Part shown: positions 31,574 to 44,092 of the stretch, one piece after another
How positions within the stretch are numbered: the first letter of the stretch is position 1
Layout: every line of letters begins with the position of its first letter
Assembly: GCA_028554645.1 (NCBI GenBank)
Contig: JAQOOI010000009.1
Coordinates: 124,001 to 188,000 of the forward strand
Source: Omphalotus guepiniiformis
Taxonomy: Eukaryota; Basidiomycota; Agaricomycetes; Agaricales; Omphalotaceae
Length of the DNA: 64,000 nt
Direction of reading: 5' to 3'
Notes under the pieces: generated by a model
Seen by the model: the letters and a program-made list of their open reading frames with translations, nothing else
What the model was told of the DNA's origin: nothing
Databases searched by the model: none
Translations under genes and position numbers: made by a program

Positions 31574-32518
31574 TCACCCTGATCTTCGTCTTTGGGCGCA
31601 TCTCAAACGGTATATGAGCACTGGCGGTGTTACAGGGCATGACAGCATATCTTGTATCGTTGTATCTGGTGTCCTACGCCTCCAAAAACCAAGGACATCC
31701 GCAACAAGCCCAAGCTCACCGCATATATCCCGTCTAGCGGTGGGCTTCGTGAAGGGTTGAAATTTGATATTGAGAGATCGACAATGATGTTGAGCATGAG
31801 CTCGTGAGAAGTCAATCAAGTTAACACGATGTGTGTCGGGATCGTAGAGGATGTGGTGTTCCTTTCCTTTTCCTCCGCATAACTGTGCATGCGCGATGCC
31901 GAGCGCGTGTACACGCTGCACAGCTTCCCCGACAAGTATTCTGCAGTACGATATCAATAGACACGAAGTCAAAAAGACATCATAGACATACTGTGTTTCC
32001 AACGTATTCCATCGTGTTCCTTCAACACATTGCCAAGGGAAGCCATCAAAGTACTCCATGATCACACACATAATCTTTCCGCCCCACCTCGTCTTCGCAG
32101 CCCAGACACCATAATGGCGTGGCACAACAACTCCCTGGAGGTCCTTCAAGTGCTTCGCGTAGAATATAGCCTCTCGCCACAATCCCTTGGCGGCCAGAGC
32201 TTGCAACGACACGCGGTTTTCGTTTTCCAGATGAGGAACGACCTTGAACAAGAACTGCGTGTTCGTGGCCGCGCTGTTTGCACGACAGATAACAGCTCTC
32301 GCTGGATCCTGAGCCCATTTCGCTTCAAAGGACATACCCTCCATGATTCGATTTGTAGGGTTGAGAGGGCGCGATGTGTAGAGGCCTTCACCAAGGTCTG
32401 GCAATGGCGTAAAGGTAATCGGATTATTGGCATTATCAGTGACTGGCACTTGTTGAAAGATGGCGACGCCTTCGGTACCGTCGAAGCAGACATGTGGCTC
32501 CAAAGTATTGGAAGTCAT
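31574..32518 (-). CDS. Kinase-like protein, probably catalytically impaired
   Basis: ATG at 32518. About 300 residues with one intron (GTATGT...CTGCAG near 31990-31935) joining LETQ to ILVGEAVQRVHALGIAH. Kinase-fold landmarks: FLFKV with an N-lobe Lys, a Glu-containing helix (WREAIFYAKHL), hinge VIMEYF, catalytic-loop equivalent HALGIAHAQL...HHILYD, and LIDFSRA in place of DFG. The HRD-type aspartate position holds Gln (HAQL), so it may be a pseudokinase or use a variant mechanism. Similar single-domain kinase-like genes are numerous in agarics. Function unknown. Confidence 0.65.
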   Translation of the reverse strand: MTSNTLEPHVCFDGTEGVAIFQQVPVTDNANNPITFTPLPDLGEGLYTSRPLNPTNRIMEGMSFEAKWAQDPARAVICRANSAATNTQFLFKVVPHLENENRVSLQALAAKGLWREAIFYAKHLKDLQGVVVPRHYGVWAAKTRWGGKIMCVIMEYFDGFPWQCVEGTRWNTLETQYVYDVFLTSCLLISYCRILVGEAVQRVHALGIAHAQLCGGKGKEHHILYDPDTHRVNLIDFSRAHAQHHCRSLNIKFQPFTKPTARRDICGELGLVADVLGFWRRRTPDTTIQDMLSCPVTPPVLIYRLRCAQRRRSG

Positions 32519-32845
32519 GATGGTTGAATGACCATCACAGGAATGAGTGCAAAGTATACGGGTTTGTTAGAGATCCACATTGGTTTCAAAGGCAACCAAC
32601 GCGTCGCGCATCTACCAAGGATCTGGTCCTGGTCTCGTGACTACTCGGGACCCATCACATGATATTCCATTTAGGCTACTTGAATTTTCATTACGCAAAA
32701 GTGCTATTGGAGATCTGGTGCTTGCTTGCTGCGCAAGACCCACCATCCATCGACATACGTGCGATAGCTGGCAGCACCCTTCACTCGCACACAGAGACTA
32801 ATTTCTTTTATTTGTTTCTTTCACGACACAACCCTGGAACTTTGT

Positions 32846-33994
32846 ATGGTCATGATAGCTCTTATAATTCCTCGAGCGGAAGGCTCCAATTCAGCTGCGT
32901 CGACCGTAGCAGCTCTTACCTCTTCCACGAGCTTGACATATTCTCCTATTTCGATCACACCATCTGCTAGTTCTGATTCTGGTACGGCTACAGCGATCTT
33001 GGCTGTCACAACTACAGATCCAGCTGCTTCGAATACGACACCGTTCTTTCCAGATCCGAGCACGAGCTCACAGCCGGATGATGATGATGGTAGTGGTAAC
33101 TCTACAGATTCGATTGCAAAGGTGGGTAGAACGAGCTTGGATCGATGCGTAATCGATTGTTGATTTCCTCGGTTTGGAATCAAAAGTCTGTGCTGGAATG
33201 GCTATTCCTATCCCTCGTGCTCTTGATCATAGCATTCATAATCTTCAAAAGGTACGTTCCTATAACTCCCTATCATACCTTTCGTATAAGTCACAACTTC
33301 ACGAACCATACTTGCTAGATTGGTCACCGTCCGACGATCCCGTCAACCAGCCTCTCGTTTCTTCTCTTTACCCCATTCCCGAAATTCGAGTTCTCCACAG
33401 CGCGCAATCCCACGTACAACAGGGTTTCCCCCTTCCACCTCATTCTCCTCACACCACCTAACCGCATACGATCTCGCAAACGTTCCGACAGCTTACACCC
33501 CATCTGATTCTTCTTCCGCTTACCCGAACCCATATCGGTATCTCTACCTAAACCCCATCCGACATCCCAATGCGCGCCGCACACGTACACGCGCTGCTGA
33601 TATCGGAGAAGGTGGACGTAGAACTGGGGGTGGACCAAGTGACTATGACGGTGAGGTGGACGATAAAGACGTTCTACCTGCGTATGATAAGCACGGTGGA
33701 CCGCCTGGGTATGTAGAAATGGCTGTTCCTGGTGGTGGACAGGCGATGTTTGCGATGGGAACAATTGGTACTAGGGGTCATGATAGGGTGGGTGGTGATG
33801 AATCGCCGCCTGTGCAGGTACAAGCGGAAGAAGAGAGAAGAGAAAATGAAGGTTCTGTTCCTCAGCAGCAGCATAGGTCAGAGACTCTCGAGGATGTCTC
33901 CAACCCTCATGCTGAAGCAACTCATACACGTACTCCGGTTGGAGCTGAGGAACAGAGGTCCGAATCTATGTCGCATCGACTTTCATCAGGGTGA
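32846..33994 (+). CDS. Single-pass membrane protein with Ser/Thr-rich ectodomain
   Basis: Three exons join exactly: 32846-33121, 33187-33251 and 33319-33994 (338 residues). The N-terminus is a hydrophobic start (MVMIALIIPRAEG) followed by about 75 Ser/Thr/Ala-rich residues, probably O-glycosylated. A transmembrane helix (LEWLFLSLVLLIIAFIIF, about 95-112) follows, then a basic stop-transfer (KRLVTVRRSR) and a disordered cytosolic tail with DVLPAYDKHGGPPGYVEM, a PAY/PGY-type motif widespread in agaric membrane proteins and possibly recognised by WW-domain ubiquitin ligases. The architecture resembles wall-sensor or mid2-like proteins, but no specific domain is identified. Confidence 0.7.
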
Positions 33995-34486
33995 ATAGGA
34001 CTGTCGCTTTGATGACCTGCGTACGACGTTTCCTTTGCATGAACGGTTTTTTCAGGTATGCTTTGCTACGATATACTTCTACTTCTACTTCTTCTCCTCC
34101 TTCATTGTCGATATCAATACTATGCAACTCATCTAGCTATACCATACTCAGGCTTCCGGGTTCTATGTATCTATAGTTCTTCTGTGTAATGTATCATCCT
34201 CCAGATCTGCATTCGCCAGCCAAGCTGAGGCGCTGAGCGCGATTTTCGCCTTAGGCTGTCAGCACCTCATTACGTGTGAAAGCTGTGGAAAACCCTAATT
34301 TTAAGCTTGATGATGTCATTTGATATGCCGGCGGCAGGCAATAAAAAGACTGAATTGCTGCTGCTGAAAATTCATAGAATAAATCACATATGTATAAAGA
34401 GCAGTAACAGCATGACAACGAGAGCATATAACCATAGAGGAGACATGAAACAATAAAGTTAAAAAACCACAAACCACCAACGATAA
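33995..34486. other. Intergenic between convergent genes
   Basis: 3' flanks of the membrane protein and CNOT11 genes. No gene is seen. Confidence 0.5.
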
Positions 34487-36165
34487 TCAGAAATTGCCCA
34501 TAGCCAGAGCCCTATACAAGGCATTCGCCTCTTCGAATCTCGAGTTCCGCAAGCTGAAATGAGCCATTTCAGCAAAGTCAGCATCTAGCGAAGGGTTGAC
34601 GAGCGATAGCTTGATGAGCGAATGGTAAAAACGGCACAGCTGGTAGTGTGATGAAGCAAATAGGGTTGGCGACACGAGGACGAGATAAACCACGCACAAC
34701 GTAGCATACATTCAAGAAATCATCCATGAGCGAAAAGATTGACAGCATATATGAAGAAAAAACTCAGATTCTGAACTCCCTTAGCGAACCGATCATCACT
34801 AATCAACCCCTCCCGCTCATCCTTTTCCGCATTATCCAACCATGTAATACACTCATGCACGAACCTCCCCAACACCTCGGTCTTCACTATAGCCCAAATT
34901 GGTACTTGACTTCCTCCAACTGGCGTCGTATCGCGAAGGAGACGGCCCATCAAGTCAAACGTTGGTAATGTCGGAGGCAACAAAGTCAGTACGTCCAAAA
35001 GCGGCGAAGGGAGATCCGCTTCAGTAGCAGAGGCGGTCAAGCCTGGGAGGCCGATGCTCAAGAGGGCGACGAGGAGCGGGTAGGCGAGGCTTGGGTTGTG
35101 GGATATGATGGGCGCCAGGTCCAGTGGAGTGACCATTTGTGAGGCGGCGAGGTCGGAAATGAATGGTGTGACGAGCTAGAAGAGTTTGTGTGAAACCTTG
35201 GTGGCGGGAGGGCGGAGGAAATTCGAGGTCTTACCCGTTGCTCAGATAATGATAAAACACGCTCCCTTGCGGCGAGGAGGAGCCTCATCGCTTGTGCCGC
35301 TGAATCGTTCTTCATGTCTTCCTCGAGTGTGACGAACCTTGCAGAGTGACTGCCGGTAGTCGAATTTCCGTTCATGGCGTTACCAGAAGCGGAATTCGCA
35401 GTACGAGAGTAGAGGAAGTATTCATCTCTGAATCCAAGGGAGTTCTTGAATGTATAGATCTGACAGCGAGGATATGGTTGAGCTGGACATACATGTCATA
35501 GTCATTACGATATATCTCTTCGTCGAGACTTAAATTTATAGCTCTAAGCTTGGGTGGAAGTGGTGAGCGCGCCAAAGTCGTCGGAGAATAAGGTCCAATC
35601 TATACAAGTGACATAAGAAACAAGTAAGGAAACAAGCAAGAAATCACGAATATCGTTTCCATCTCCCTTCAAAATCTTCCATAGAACCCACACCAGCTGC
35701 TCATTCGGACTTACCCCACCACTCTTCGCCACATTGATCGCGTTTTCCCGTTCTTTGACAAAAATAATGTATAACATCGATTTGAATGGATTAATAGATA
35801 TTGGATGCGGTGCGTATAGCGAATACAGAATGAAAGAGACCAAAATTCGTTGTGCCAGCTTCAGCGATGGTGGGGAGGTTTAACTATCAGAGACACCCAT
35901 GATCTGTCCACTGATGACGAAGCAATCTACTCACCTCGGCAGAGCCATCAGGCTCAAGACGTGGAAGAAGAACATCGAGAGCCAACTGAAATCGTGAAGT
36001 AGGCTGAACAAGTTGAGTAAATGCATTTGCTGCCGTCAAGCAAGGCTCCGAGCAAGCCCTGGAGAGCAGATGTCCCACTGATGCTCGCACTGGATCCACC
36101 GGGGACGGCGACATTGACATAGAAGGTAGTGGCGTTGGGTGCGACGCCGTCAAGACCGTTGGCAT
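34487..36165 (-). CDS. CNOT11: CCR4-NOT complex subunit 11 homolog
   Basis: ATG at 36165, stop 34487, five or more exons. Middle blocks (FVKERENAINVAK, NEQLVWVLWKILKGDG, IGPYSPTTLARSPLPPKLRA) and the C-terminal helical domain (MVTPLDLAPIISHNPSLAYP...FVHECITWL...LCRFYHSLIKLSLVNPSL...FSLRNSRFEEANALYRAL) align in order with the CNOT11 (formerly C2orf29/DUF2363) C-terminal region, where the human protein has an analogous LVC-x-FLQSLI...EAA-LFRLL pattern. CNOT11 joins CNOT10 on the N-terminus of CNOT1 in the deadenylase complex acting on mRNA. CNOT11 is absent from budding yeast but present in many other fungi. It is convergent with the membrane protein gene and has the same orientation as CLA4. 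Confidence 0.75.
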
Positions 36166-36995
36166 TGTAGCAAGCAGTGTGAATAAGGGGCCTTGTCGTC
36201 GTCGTCGACGATCAAGAACTCATTGCCCGCTTTACTCACGGTCCCACGTGCTATACAATGTACACCCGGCGTTTACGTAATCCCGGGACGGAGGAAACGC
36301 TGGCAGTGCCATGGTACCCAATCAATGGCGTTGGGTTTCAAACTGGGTGAGCTCAACATGTGTCATCTTTCTTCATTACAGCGTTCAAGGTATTTCCAGT
36401 TGAATGAAAAAGTAACTGAGGAAGAGTCGAATTGAAAAACAGAGACCAAGAAAAGTGAGATAAATAGTTCGTTTGTGAGAGAGGTTCGAGAGGGTCAGAA
36501 ACAGCAGACGAGAAAGGTGAAACAGAAAAACAGAAAAAAAGGTGATTTGCGGAAAATAGAGAAATCGCCAAGTCATCAGACTCAACACCCACGTCGAACG
36601 CAGGACAATGCTACGAGTATATGAATTGGATTGGGCTTGAGGGGAAATGACACGGAGGGGGAGAATACATAAGGTATCGTAAAGACTCAAGACCTAGATG
36701 TTAAAGAGAGAGAGAGAGGAAACGGAAATGGCAGTGGGCAGTGGCAAGAGAAAGACGGTGTATCAGTCTGTGGAACAGCAGGGTGGAGAATGGGAAGTAC
36801 GGTAGGATAGGTGGAGGGACGAGAAGGGGGCCTACAAATTAAAGCGGGGGGTTATAGCAACACAGACACACCAGTCCCAGAACACCAATATAGAGATACA
36901 AAACAACGTATACGAAAGAGACTGACTGAGAGATAGAGTATGAAGAAGGGGTGGACTACAATACGGTGGCATGAAAGGAGGATAGCGAAGCCTCC
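36166..36995. other. Intergenic: CNOT11 promoter and CLA4 3' flank
   Basis: Purine-rich, with a short AG dinucleotide run near 36704-36720. No gene is supported. Confidence 0.5.
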
Positions 36996-39953
36996 TCATG
37001 ATGTCTTGGTCTTGAATCTCAACAACGGTGCAAGCCCAGACAGCGCACACGCCTTCTTCAAAAACTCATGCTAAGAAGGCAACAATCAGACGCCCTCTCT
37101 GTAACCAAACGTAAAATAGGGTATAGCTCACCTCTAGCAGCTCATTCGCTGTCGCCCGACTAGTAACGTCCACGCAAAGACACACCGCCAAAAAGCTCTT
37201 GAGCTCCTTACTGAGCGTCTCCGGTTTCTTCAACGTCGGCGTCCCATTCGTCGCGATCAAGTAAAGTGCCTTCAAAGGTTCCTCATCCAAGTAAGGAGGC
37301 TCGTTTTCGATCATCTCTATAGCCATGATGCCTAGAGACCATATGTCCACCTTGGCGCCGTACTCCTTTTGCTTGACAACCTCGGGAGCCATCCAGTACG
37401 GTGTTCCCACCATCGTCGCACGCTTAGACTTCTGGTCCGTCAGTTTGGCGCAGAAGCCGAAGTCAGCTGGGAAGATGAAGAAGGTATCAGCAAGGAGTAG
37501 TGGGAGCGACAATTGGTAGGCTCAGTGATTTTCACTCGGCCTTGAGCATCAAGCAGCACGTTATCGGACTTGATGTCTCGGTGGATGATGCTTTGACTAT
37601 GTAAATGTCCCAATCCCTTGCAAGTCTAAAGCACAATTTGGCCCACGTGAGCACCGAAAAGCATGAGAAATGATCAGTGTACTCACCTCGAAACAGATAC
37701 TCGAAATTTGATCCTCCTCTAGCGTATTATTTTCGATAATATCTGTCAGAGCGCCTCCCTCCATATACTCCATGACCACCCAGAGCTCCGTGCTCTTGAC
37801 CAAATAAGATTCCAAAAAATTGACGATATTCGGATGCTGCGATTCCTTCATCACAAGAATCTCGTTGACGATGAGCTCCTTCCGAGGTTGATGCGCCAGG
37901 TCCATCTCCTTGATCGCGACCTTCTTCCCAGTGGCTAGAGTCTTAGCCACATAGACGTGTCCAGACGCACTGCAAGAGCAAAGGTATCATCAGTACTTAG
38001 CGAAAAGACAGGAGGGAAAGAAACTCTCACCCCTGTCCAACCTTCTTAATCTTGCTATACAACGTCTTGGGATCATCATCTGACACAACCTGCCGCAATT
38101 TCTCCATAATCTGCACCTCAGTCATCGTACTAATCCTCTTCTCCTTCTCCTTCGGCTTCTCCAAAGCAGCAGCTGCGGCAGCTACACCCGTTGTCTTAGG
38201 CTTGTCTTCCGCCAGTATGTGCACCTTCTTCGTAGGCTGCAAAGGTTTTACAGGCGGCGGGCCAACTGTCGCACCAGCAGCGCCACCCACAGGGTGTGTC
38301 GCAGCCGTTGTCGTTGCAGGAGATGACTTGGCTGGTGCACCGAGCGGCGGTCTAGTAGGCTCTGGCGTTCGACTACGTGAAGTCTCGGGCGTACGCGCTC
38401 TCTCAATCCGCTCTCCACGCTCCCTCTCCCTCTCCTGCTCCCTCTCCCTCTCTCGTTCTCTCTCTCTTTCCCGCTCTCTCCTCTCCCTCTCCTTCTGTTG
38501 CTCCCGCTCCCGCTCACGTTCTCTCTCTCTGTCCCGATTCTCATTCAGGAGAGGCAGTGAATCCTGACGAGCTGGCAGCCCGCCCGGTGGGCCCTGAGCC
38601 TGCTTCCTCGCTCTTAGATCCGCGGAAGAAGGAAGTTGGTCCGTCGACACCTTAGGTGTCGACCCATTAGTTGCAGGTGCGGGAGGTGCTGGGCGGGTTC
38701 CAGTCAGAAGCGGCCGTGGAGGCGCAGGCCTTGAAGCTTGCAATGGCCCTGGGATGGGCTGTCTGGATCCACTGCCTCCATTAACAAGTTCAGCCGCACG
38801 CTGGGCTGCAGACGAAAGATTCGTGCCATCGCCATTGAGACCTGCGGGGTATGATAGTTTGTATTTGACTTCCTCAACGAAGAGAATGATAGGAAAACCT
38901 ACCCGAATTCATGAGGGGCGTGTTAACTTTGCCGGCGCCTCCGAGCCCCGTGCCCGCATTGAATCGTGCGGGGGCGCTACCGTCAGAGAATGGAGTGAGT
39001 GTGCTTGTAGAGGTAGTGGAAAGAAGGGTAGATGAAGAGGACATGTTTGAGCCAGAGCGCGATATTGCGCTCTGTGTCATCATCATATCCTCCATTTCGC
39101 GCTTTTGGTGGTCGGTGTAGAATTCGAGAACGTCCAGGACGGCTTGAGGGTCTTTTGCGTAGTCTTCTCGGGTGATGGCAGACTTTGTTAACAGTTTACT
39201 CCATTGCTCGGGCATACCCTGAAAAGACAAGAAAATAACTTTAACTGAGGATGAACATGACGAGGTTGGCAGGATTTACGCACAGTAAAGGCGCCAGAGA
39301 CTGGGTCGAAGCCTACATGCACTTTGTGTACAAAGTTCGTCGGGTTGCTGACACCCATTAACGGACTACGTGAATAGATGTCGTCCTGCCAGCCGTAGAG
39401 CTCCTCATCGCTCTTCAATGAGAAGTAGTATCTCTTGTCCTTCGTCTCTAAGAGAAGGCAATACGGCTTCAAATCTATCCGTGTAATGCTCGTGATATCT
39501 TGCAGGACAATCATGCTTTGCTGAGGTGAGTTCTATAATCCCAACCCCCCCAAAAATGAGTTTTTACGAACGAAGATGACAGATCATACTGCTCACCTCA
39601 GACTTGTGTATCGTCAGAGCCTCCTCTTTCAGTACCAACCATTTAACCTTCCAGATCCAGCTGGCAAAAGTGCCATCCTCCTTCATGCTCACAGAGCCAC
39701 TCCTCACGACTTGAGCATTCGCCATCGACTCTGATTTGCGGTTCGGGGAACCACCAATGCCTGAGTAAGACGTATTATACGACGACCCTGCAGGCGACGA
39801 CGGCGAAAAGGTAATAGCAGGGTTATATCCAGAAGCGACTAACGAGGTATTATTGCTGTACATCGTTGGTGAGTCGGTACCCCGTCGCTGGGGAGCCTGG
39901 GGAGCAGGTCGGGTGGGCGTCAACGAAGCAGCAGATATTTGATGATAAGCCAT
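36996..39953 (-). CDS. CLA4: PAK-family protein kinase CLA4 (PH-CRIB-kinase)
   Basis: ATG at 39953 ([11 protein letters not shown]), stop TGA 36996-36998. Order: Pro-rich N-terminus; PH domain split by an intron ([20 protein letters not shown] ... [10 protein letters not shown] ... [20 protein letters not shown]); CRIB motif [16 protein letters not shown], binding Cdc42/Rac-[13 protein letters not shown]; a long disordered linker with an Arg-Glu repeat run (about 38400-38540) and SH3-type proline stretches; then a complete kinase domain: [20 protein letters not shown] (catalytic Lys), [27 protein letters not shown], and a final exon [19 protein letters not shown] before CRIB distinguishes CLA4 from STE20. 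It acts in polarity, septation and clamp/hyphal morphogenesis. It lies about 17 kb from the pheromone/receptor genes. Confidence 0.95.
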
Positions 39954-41389
39954 TGCCCTGTTTTTGCAAGCAGCGATGCCGAGCTCGTTTATTCTTGGCT
40001 GATTAGCGAGATGCTGATGGCAGTGGCGACAAACTGATGGTTGTCGTGAAGAACGATAGAAAAATTACAGAGTAACGACTGCGCCGGTGAGCTCGACGTG
40101 TTGGTCGCTGTTCGCGACGATGAGCAGCGAGAAGAGAATAAGGAATTGAATGTCTGACTCTTTGATGCAGGAACCCCGTGGATGGCCTTGTTTGTTGGCG
40201 CCACCCGGCTCCCCACCGGCCTTAGCCGGCGTTCAGCATCACCACGGTAACAATCTAAAGTTTATTGCTTTTAATTTTTTCTATCTGGACTTTCTGAACA
40301 TCCTCGTAGAGTCTCTTTCTATCCTCCTTAATGAAGAATCCAATAAACTGCATATCACATGTAGTATGGGTTGTGCGGAAGCAAAGAAAATCTATGCCCG
40401 CCCTAGTAACTGTACCGACTTGGTACCGACTATCGCCTACGAATGAATAATAACCTGTCGTCGGGAGAGGTCCAGTCATGGGAGCACTTCAAGAACGACG
40501 CCAACCAGTAATGTGTGTGCCACGCCACTCGTTTACAGGAGAAGATCTCGTGAGCCAGTACATTCGCCGCGGGGGCATCGTCCGAGGGAGTGAACACCCA
40601 TTTAGGGCTCGACAAATGGCATAGATGTATTGGTGGTCTTCTATGATCCATTTGTGAGCCTCCGGAGTCCTAGGCCTTCTCTGAGCTATAAAGCTGTGGT
40701 ACGAGCATCAATCTCGACACATCATCACATTCCTAACAATAACTTGCTTCCTCACAGCAGTTCGATGATTGTGATGAATGAATCAGCCAGGGCACAGATA
40801 CCTGAAGTAGTCAATATCACGGGGAGTGTTCTCTCTGCAAATTACAGTCCAAGTAGATTGATACTTCACATAGGTTTTTACTCATCGTTTCATGATGCGA
40901 AAGTAGAGCGGCAGTTCTGCTGGCGCGTCTCCGGAGGCGGAGAGCGCCATTCCTTACACTGAAAAGTACAAGAGGATAACTCGGCATGAGAAGAGTGCTT
41001 CCGTGCTTGTGAATAAAACGGGAAAGTATATCGGAGGGGGCCTACCTGGAGATCGGAACCAATTACATCAGTCTCCATCTCTTATCAAAACTGAATACAT
41101 ACACCCATCGCTCGTTGATCACGTTTGTGGTATCCTTCTCATTCCTACTTGCAGTACTGATACATAGTATCCTTTCAGGAGCGAACTGTTTCACGCCCCT
41201 AAATACGGAACACCCTTCAGTCAGCCAGCGATTGATTATGATAACACGGGTTACCCGGGCTTCCAGTTCTGGCATATCTATAGTCAAGGGCATTTATAGA
41301 TATTAGTGACCCGCCGTCGGCGTCTATATAGTAGACATCGGGTATAGGAAGTCTGCAGTACGGAATCTGAAGTTCTGGACAGGTACGTA
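39954..41389. other. Intergenic, long
   Basis: About 1.4 kb upstream of CLA4. Several unrelated short frames occur on both strands; none shows splice-supported or domain-supported coding. Confidence 0.4.
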
Positions 41390-42235
41390 CCTATGTCAGG
41401 AGTCGGGCTTTCTGGTCTCGTTCGAGCACTCTTGCACCATTCTGGCATATCGCTGCCGAGAGTAGGGTACGTTTAACAGAAGGGGAGATTGACTATCCAG
41501 CTTGAGGTGTCCTCGAGTCGGGTTTGAGCAGATACACTATACGCCTGTGACTCGAAACACCGTGTTAAGACCCTTTGCTCGCGTCTAGTACAGCCGCTAC
41601 AGTGGTATCGGGCACAGAACACTCAGTATAGATAGAAGTCGTTTGAATAAACATTAACATACTTCAATACTTTGATTCCAGAGAGCTCCACCGCATAAAT
41701 ATGCTTTGACGGTGATGGTAGGTCGCAAGGCGTTCGGAATTCGAGCGGAGTTTGAAAGGTTCAATTTATCCGGCGCCGGCACCAGTGCTGTCTCTTCCTT
41801 CCATCTTCCATTTCGTCTGTCAAAGCAGATCATTGGGAATGTCAAGAACATGCCTCCTGTCCGACTCAAATCGGGACGATTTATCCGCTGGTAATTGAAA
41901 TAATAGACGGTCAAAGTGCTATATTTATTGCAAAAATAATAGCTCACTTCTCTCGCAGACAGGATACTTAGTCAATGTCCCCCAACTTCCGCTCAGTACC
42001 CAAACAGTGTTATCATGTTCAGGATTCAGGCCTCAGGTTTAAGTAGTCCATGGATAACAAAAACCCACTTCCGATGACAGCAACAATGGCTTGTGCTCGG
42101 TCAAATGTCCTCGTCTTCGTCAACACGCACGTAATCGGGCATATTCCAACCAAACGTCCACCTTCTGAAGTTCTATAAAAACCGCATTCACAGATAAAGA
42201 TGCATTCGCACTTCTCCTTTTACCCCCACAACACA
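41390..42235. repeat. Upstream part of thioredoxin duplication unit 1
   Basis: Shares long, diverged blocks with 42895-44092: TCTTGCACC, TCCTCGAGTCGG, AGCAGATAC, AGCCGCTACAG, AGAAGTCGTTT, GCTTTGACGGTGA, TTATCCGGCGC, in the same order. This shows that promoter and 5' flank were duplicated together with the thioredoxin gene. Confidence 0.7.
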
Positions 42236-42775
42236 ATGCCTGTCACAGAGCTCAACGGCTTGGACAAGTTCCACGAACTAGTAAGGACACAAGAGCCAAG
42301 TGCTCACTACTGCGTCTACGGACTATGAGTCCCCTTTGACACACTCTTGTTATCTTTGACTCTTAGATAAAAGGTTCAAAACCCGTTATAATGTTCTTTT
42401 GGGCACCGATCTGTGGTCCAAGCATAGTCACATTAGCTGTCCTAACAGCAATTTCCAATGAATCTGCCAACAAAGGTCTTGGGTTCTATAAAGTCAACCA
42501 CGAGGAAGAGTATGATATAGTCCAGGAGGTTGGAATAATATCCGTAAGTCGTTGCTTTGATCGAGCTGATTTTGCAACGAGTTACAATGCTGATGTGTAT
42601 CCGGCGGTACAGTTACCGACAATTATATTGTTCAAGGATGGCGGAATAGTAGACCGGTTAGCAAGCACAAATATCCATCATCTTCAAGTACGTTTAGAGT
42701 TCTGTTTTCAAGTAGGAGAGTAAATTGACCTTCTGTGCTTGAAAGGACCTTGTGAACAAGGGTGCTTCACTTTGA
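42236..42775 (+). CDS. Thioredoxin-like protein with CGPS active site (copy 1)
   Basis: Four exons (MPVTELNGLDKFHEL | IKGSKPVIMFFWAPICGPSI ... | LPTIILFKDGG... | DLVNKGASL) give 108 residues. The fold markers and cis-Pro (LPT) are kept, but the WCGPC redox motif has become ICGPS: the resolving cysteine is Ser and the preceding Trp is Ile. Normal dithiol reductase activity should be lost; a monothiol, trapping or redox-independent role, or early pseudogenisation, are alternatives. All intron positions match copy 2. It arose by tandem duplication with its 5' flank. Confidence 0.85.
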
Positions 42776-42894
42776 ACGAATAAATTGGCAAAGATAGCAT
42801 GTATCTGCTGATAGACTTACCATAGTAGTCTCTTGCACAATCGTTTTAAAAGTGGCAATATCAATGGAGGAATTGAAATGGGGTCATACCTAGT

Positions 42895-44092
42895 AAGTAC
42901 AATCGAGGAATTTTGTTCAAGCAGTCTTGCACCGTTCAGGCGGATTGCTGCCGAGATTAGGGTACATTAGGGTAGGACTATCTAGCCTAAGGCATCCTCG
43001 AGTCGGATCTGAGCAGATACGCAGTAAGTGTCACTATAATACTCACTATTGCCTGTGAACCGAAAGAATCAAGGCCTCCTTTGCTCACGGAGTTCAGTAT
43101 AGCCGCTACAGCGGTATCTGGCACATAGAATACCTCCTTTCAGACAGAAGTCGTTTTGAGGAACCCTTGACATAGTTCAGAGCATGTTTGATGCCAGAGA
43201 GCACAAGTACGCTTTGACGGTGACGGTAGCTCGCGGGGTTTGGTGTTCGACCATCTCCGGTGGGTTCGAGCGGAGTTAACACATTTAAAGGCCGCGAGCC
43301 TTGTCTTATCCGGCGCTGGCGCGGTATTCCTCCTTCCTCGACTGTTAATGGGATTACTATGCCTCCTGTATGCCGGACGCTCTATTCACTAGTGTTTGAA
43401 TACACAGTCAAACTCCTATTGCTTTATAGATTAACTCAGTCTACTACTCCAGCCCTCGTCTCCAAATGCACCCAGATTCCAGACAAAGAAAAAGCTCGGA
43501 ACGTATAAGTACGTTCCCCAAATCCCGCTCAGTACCCGAACGATGTTAATCAAGATTCAATATTCAGGATCAAAGTGTAAGTCATAGTCCAGTCCGGTCC
43601 ATTCTAGCCTAATGCACAAAGAACACTAAAAGAAACTCTCAGTGACAGCAACTTTAAGGCGATGGGAGCGTCTATACGTGTATCTGTGCACGGAACCAAA
43701 CGATTACGGTCATCGATTTTACCTACGCATGTATCAAACCGCGAGGAGCCTTATCCAAGCACTCGGATCCTTCAGTCATCCATCCAAATCAGCAAGACCG
43801 TCAGCAGCTTCCGAGTCCAGTAACCTCTGCTTATTCCCTTGGTCGTCACCTCTTCTTCTCCTTACATAACCTATAGGCTAAATTTCTACTCCTCTTCGTC
43901 ATCTACGGATCTTCTCTCGCAAAAAGTTCTCAAAAAGTCGTCAACCGTTCGAAATCGGCTTGTGCAGGTCATCCTTTCGTCAGCCCGCACGTGATCGAGC
44001 AATTCCACCCAACCTGCCGGTATAAAAAGCAAACTTCACAGATCAATGATGCATCACGCAGTTTCTCCTCTTACCACCACAACCACAACCCA
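42895..44092. repeat. Upstream part of thioredoxin duplication unit 2
   Basis: Diverged second copy of 41390-42235, with extra sequence at about 43380-43950. It contains no gene of its own that I can support. Confidence 0.65.

Noticed and set aside
38052..38655. Plus-strand Ser/Leu-rich frames antisense to CLA4
   Set aside because: Mirror of the Arg-Glu repeat linker; no splice sites, start context or domain.
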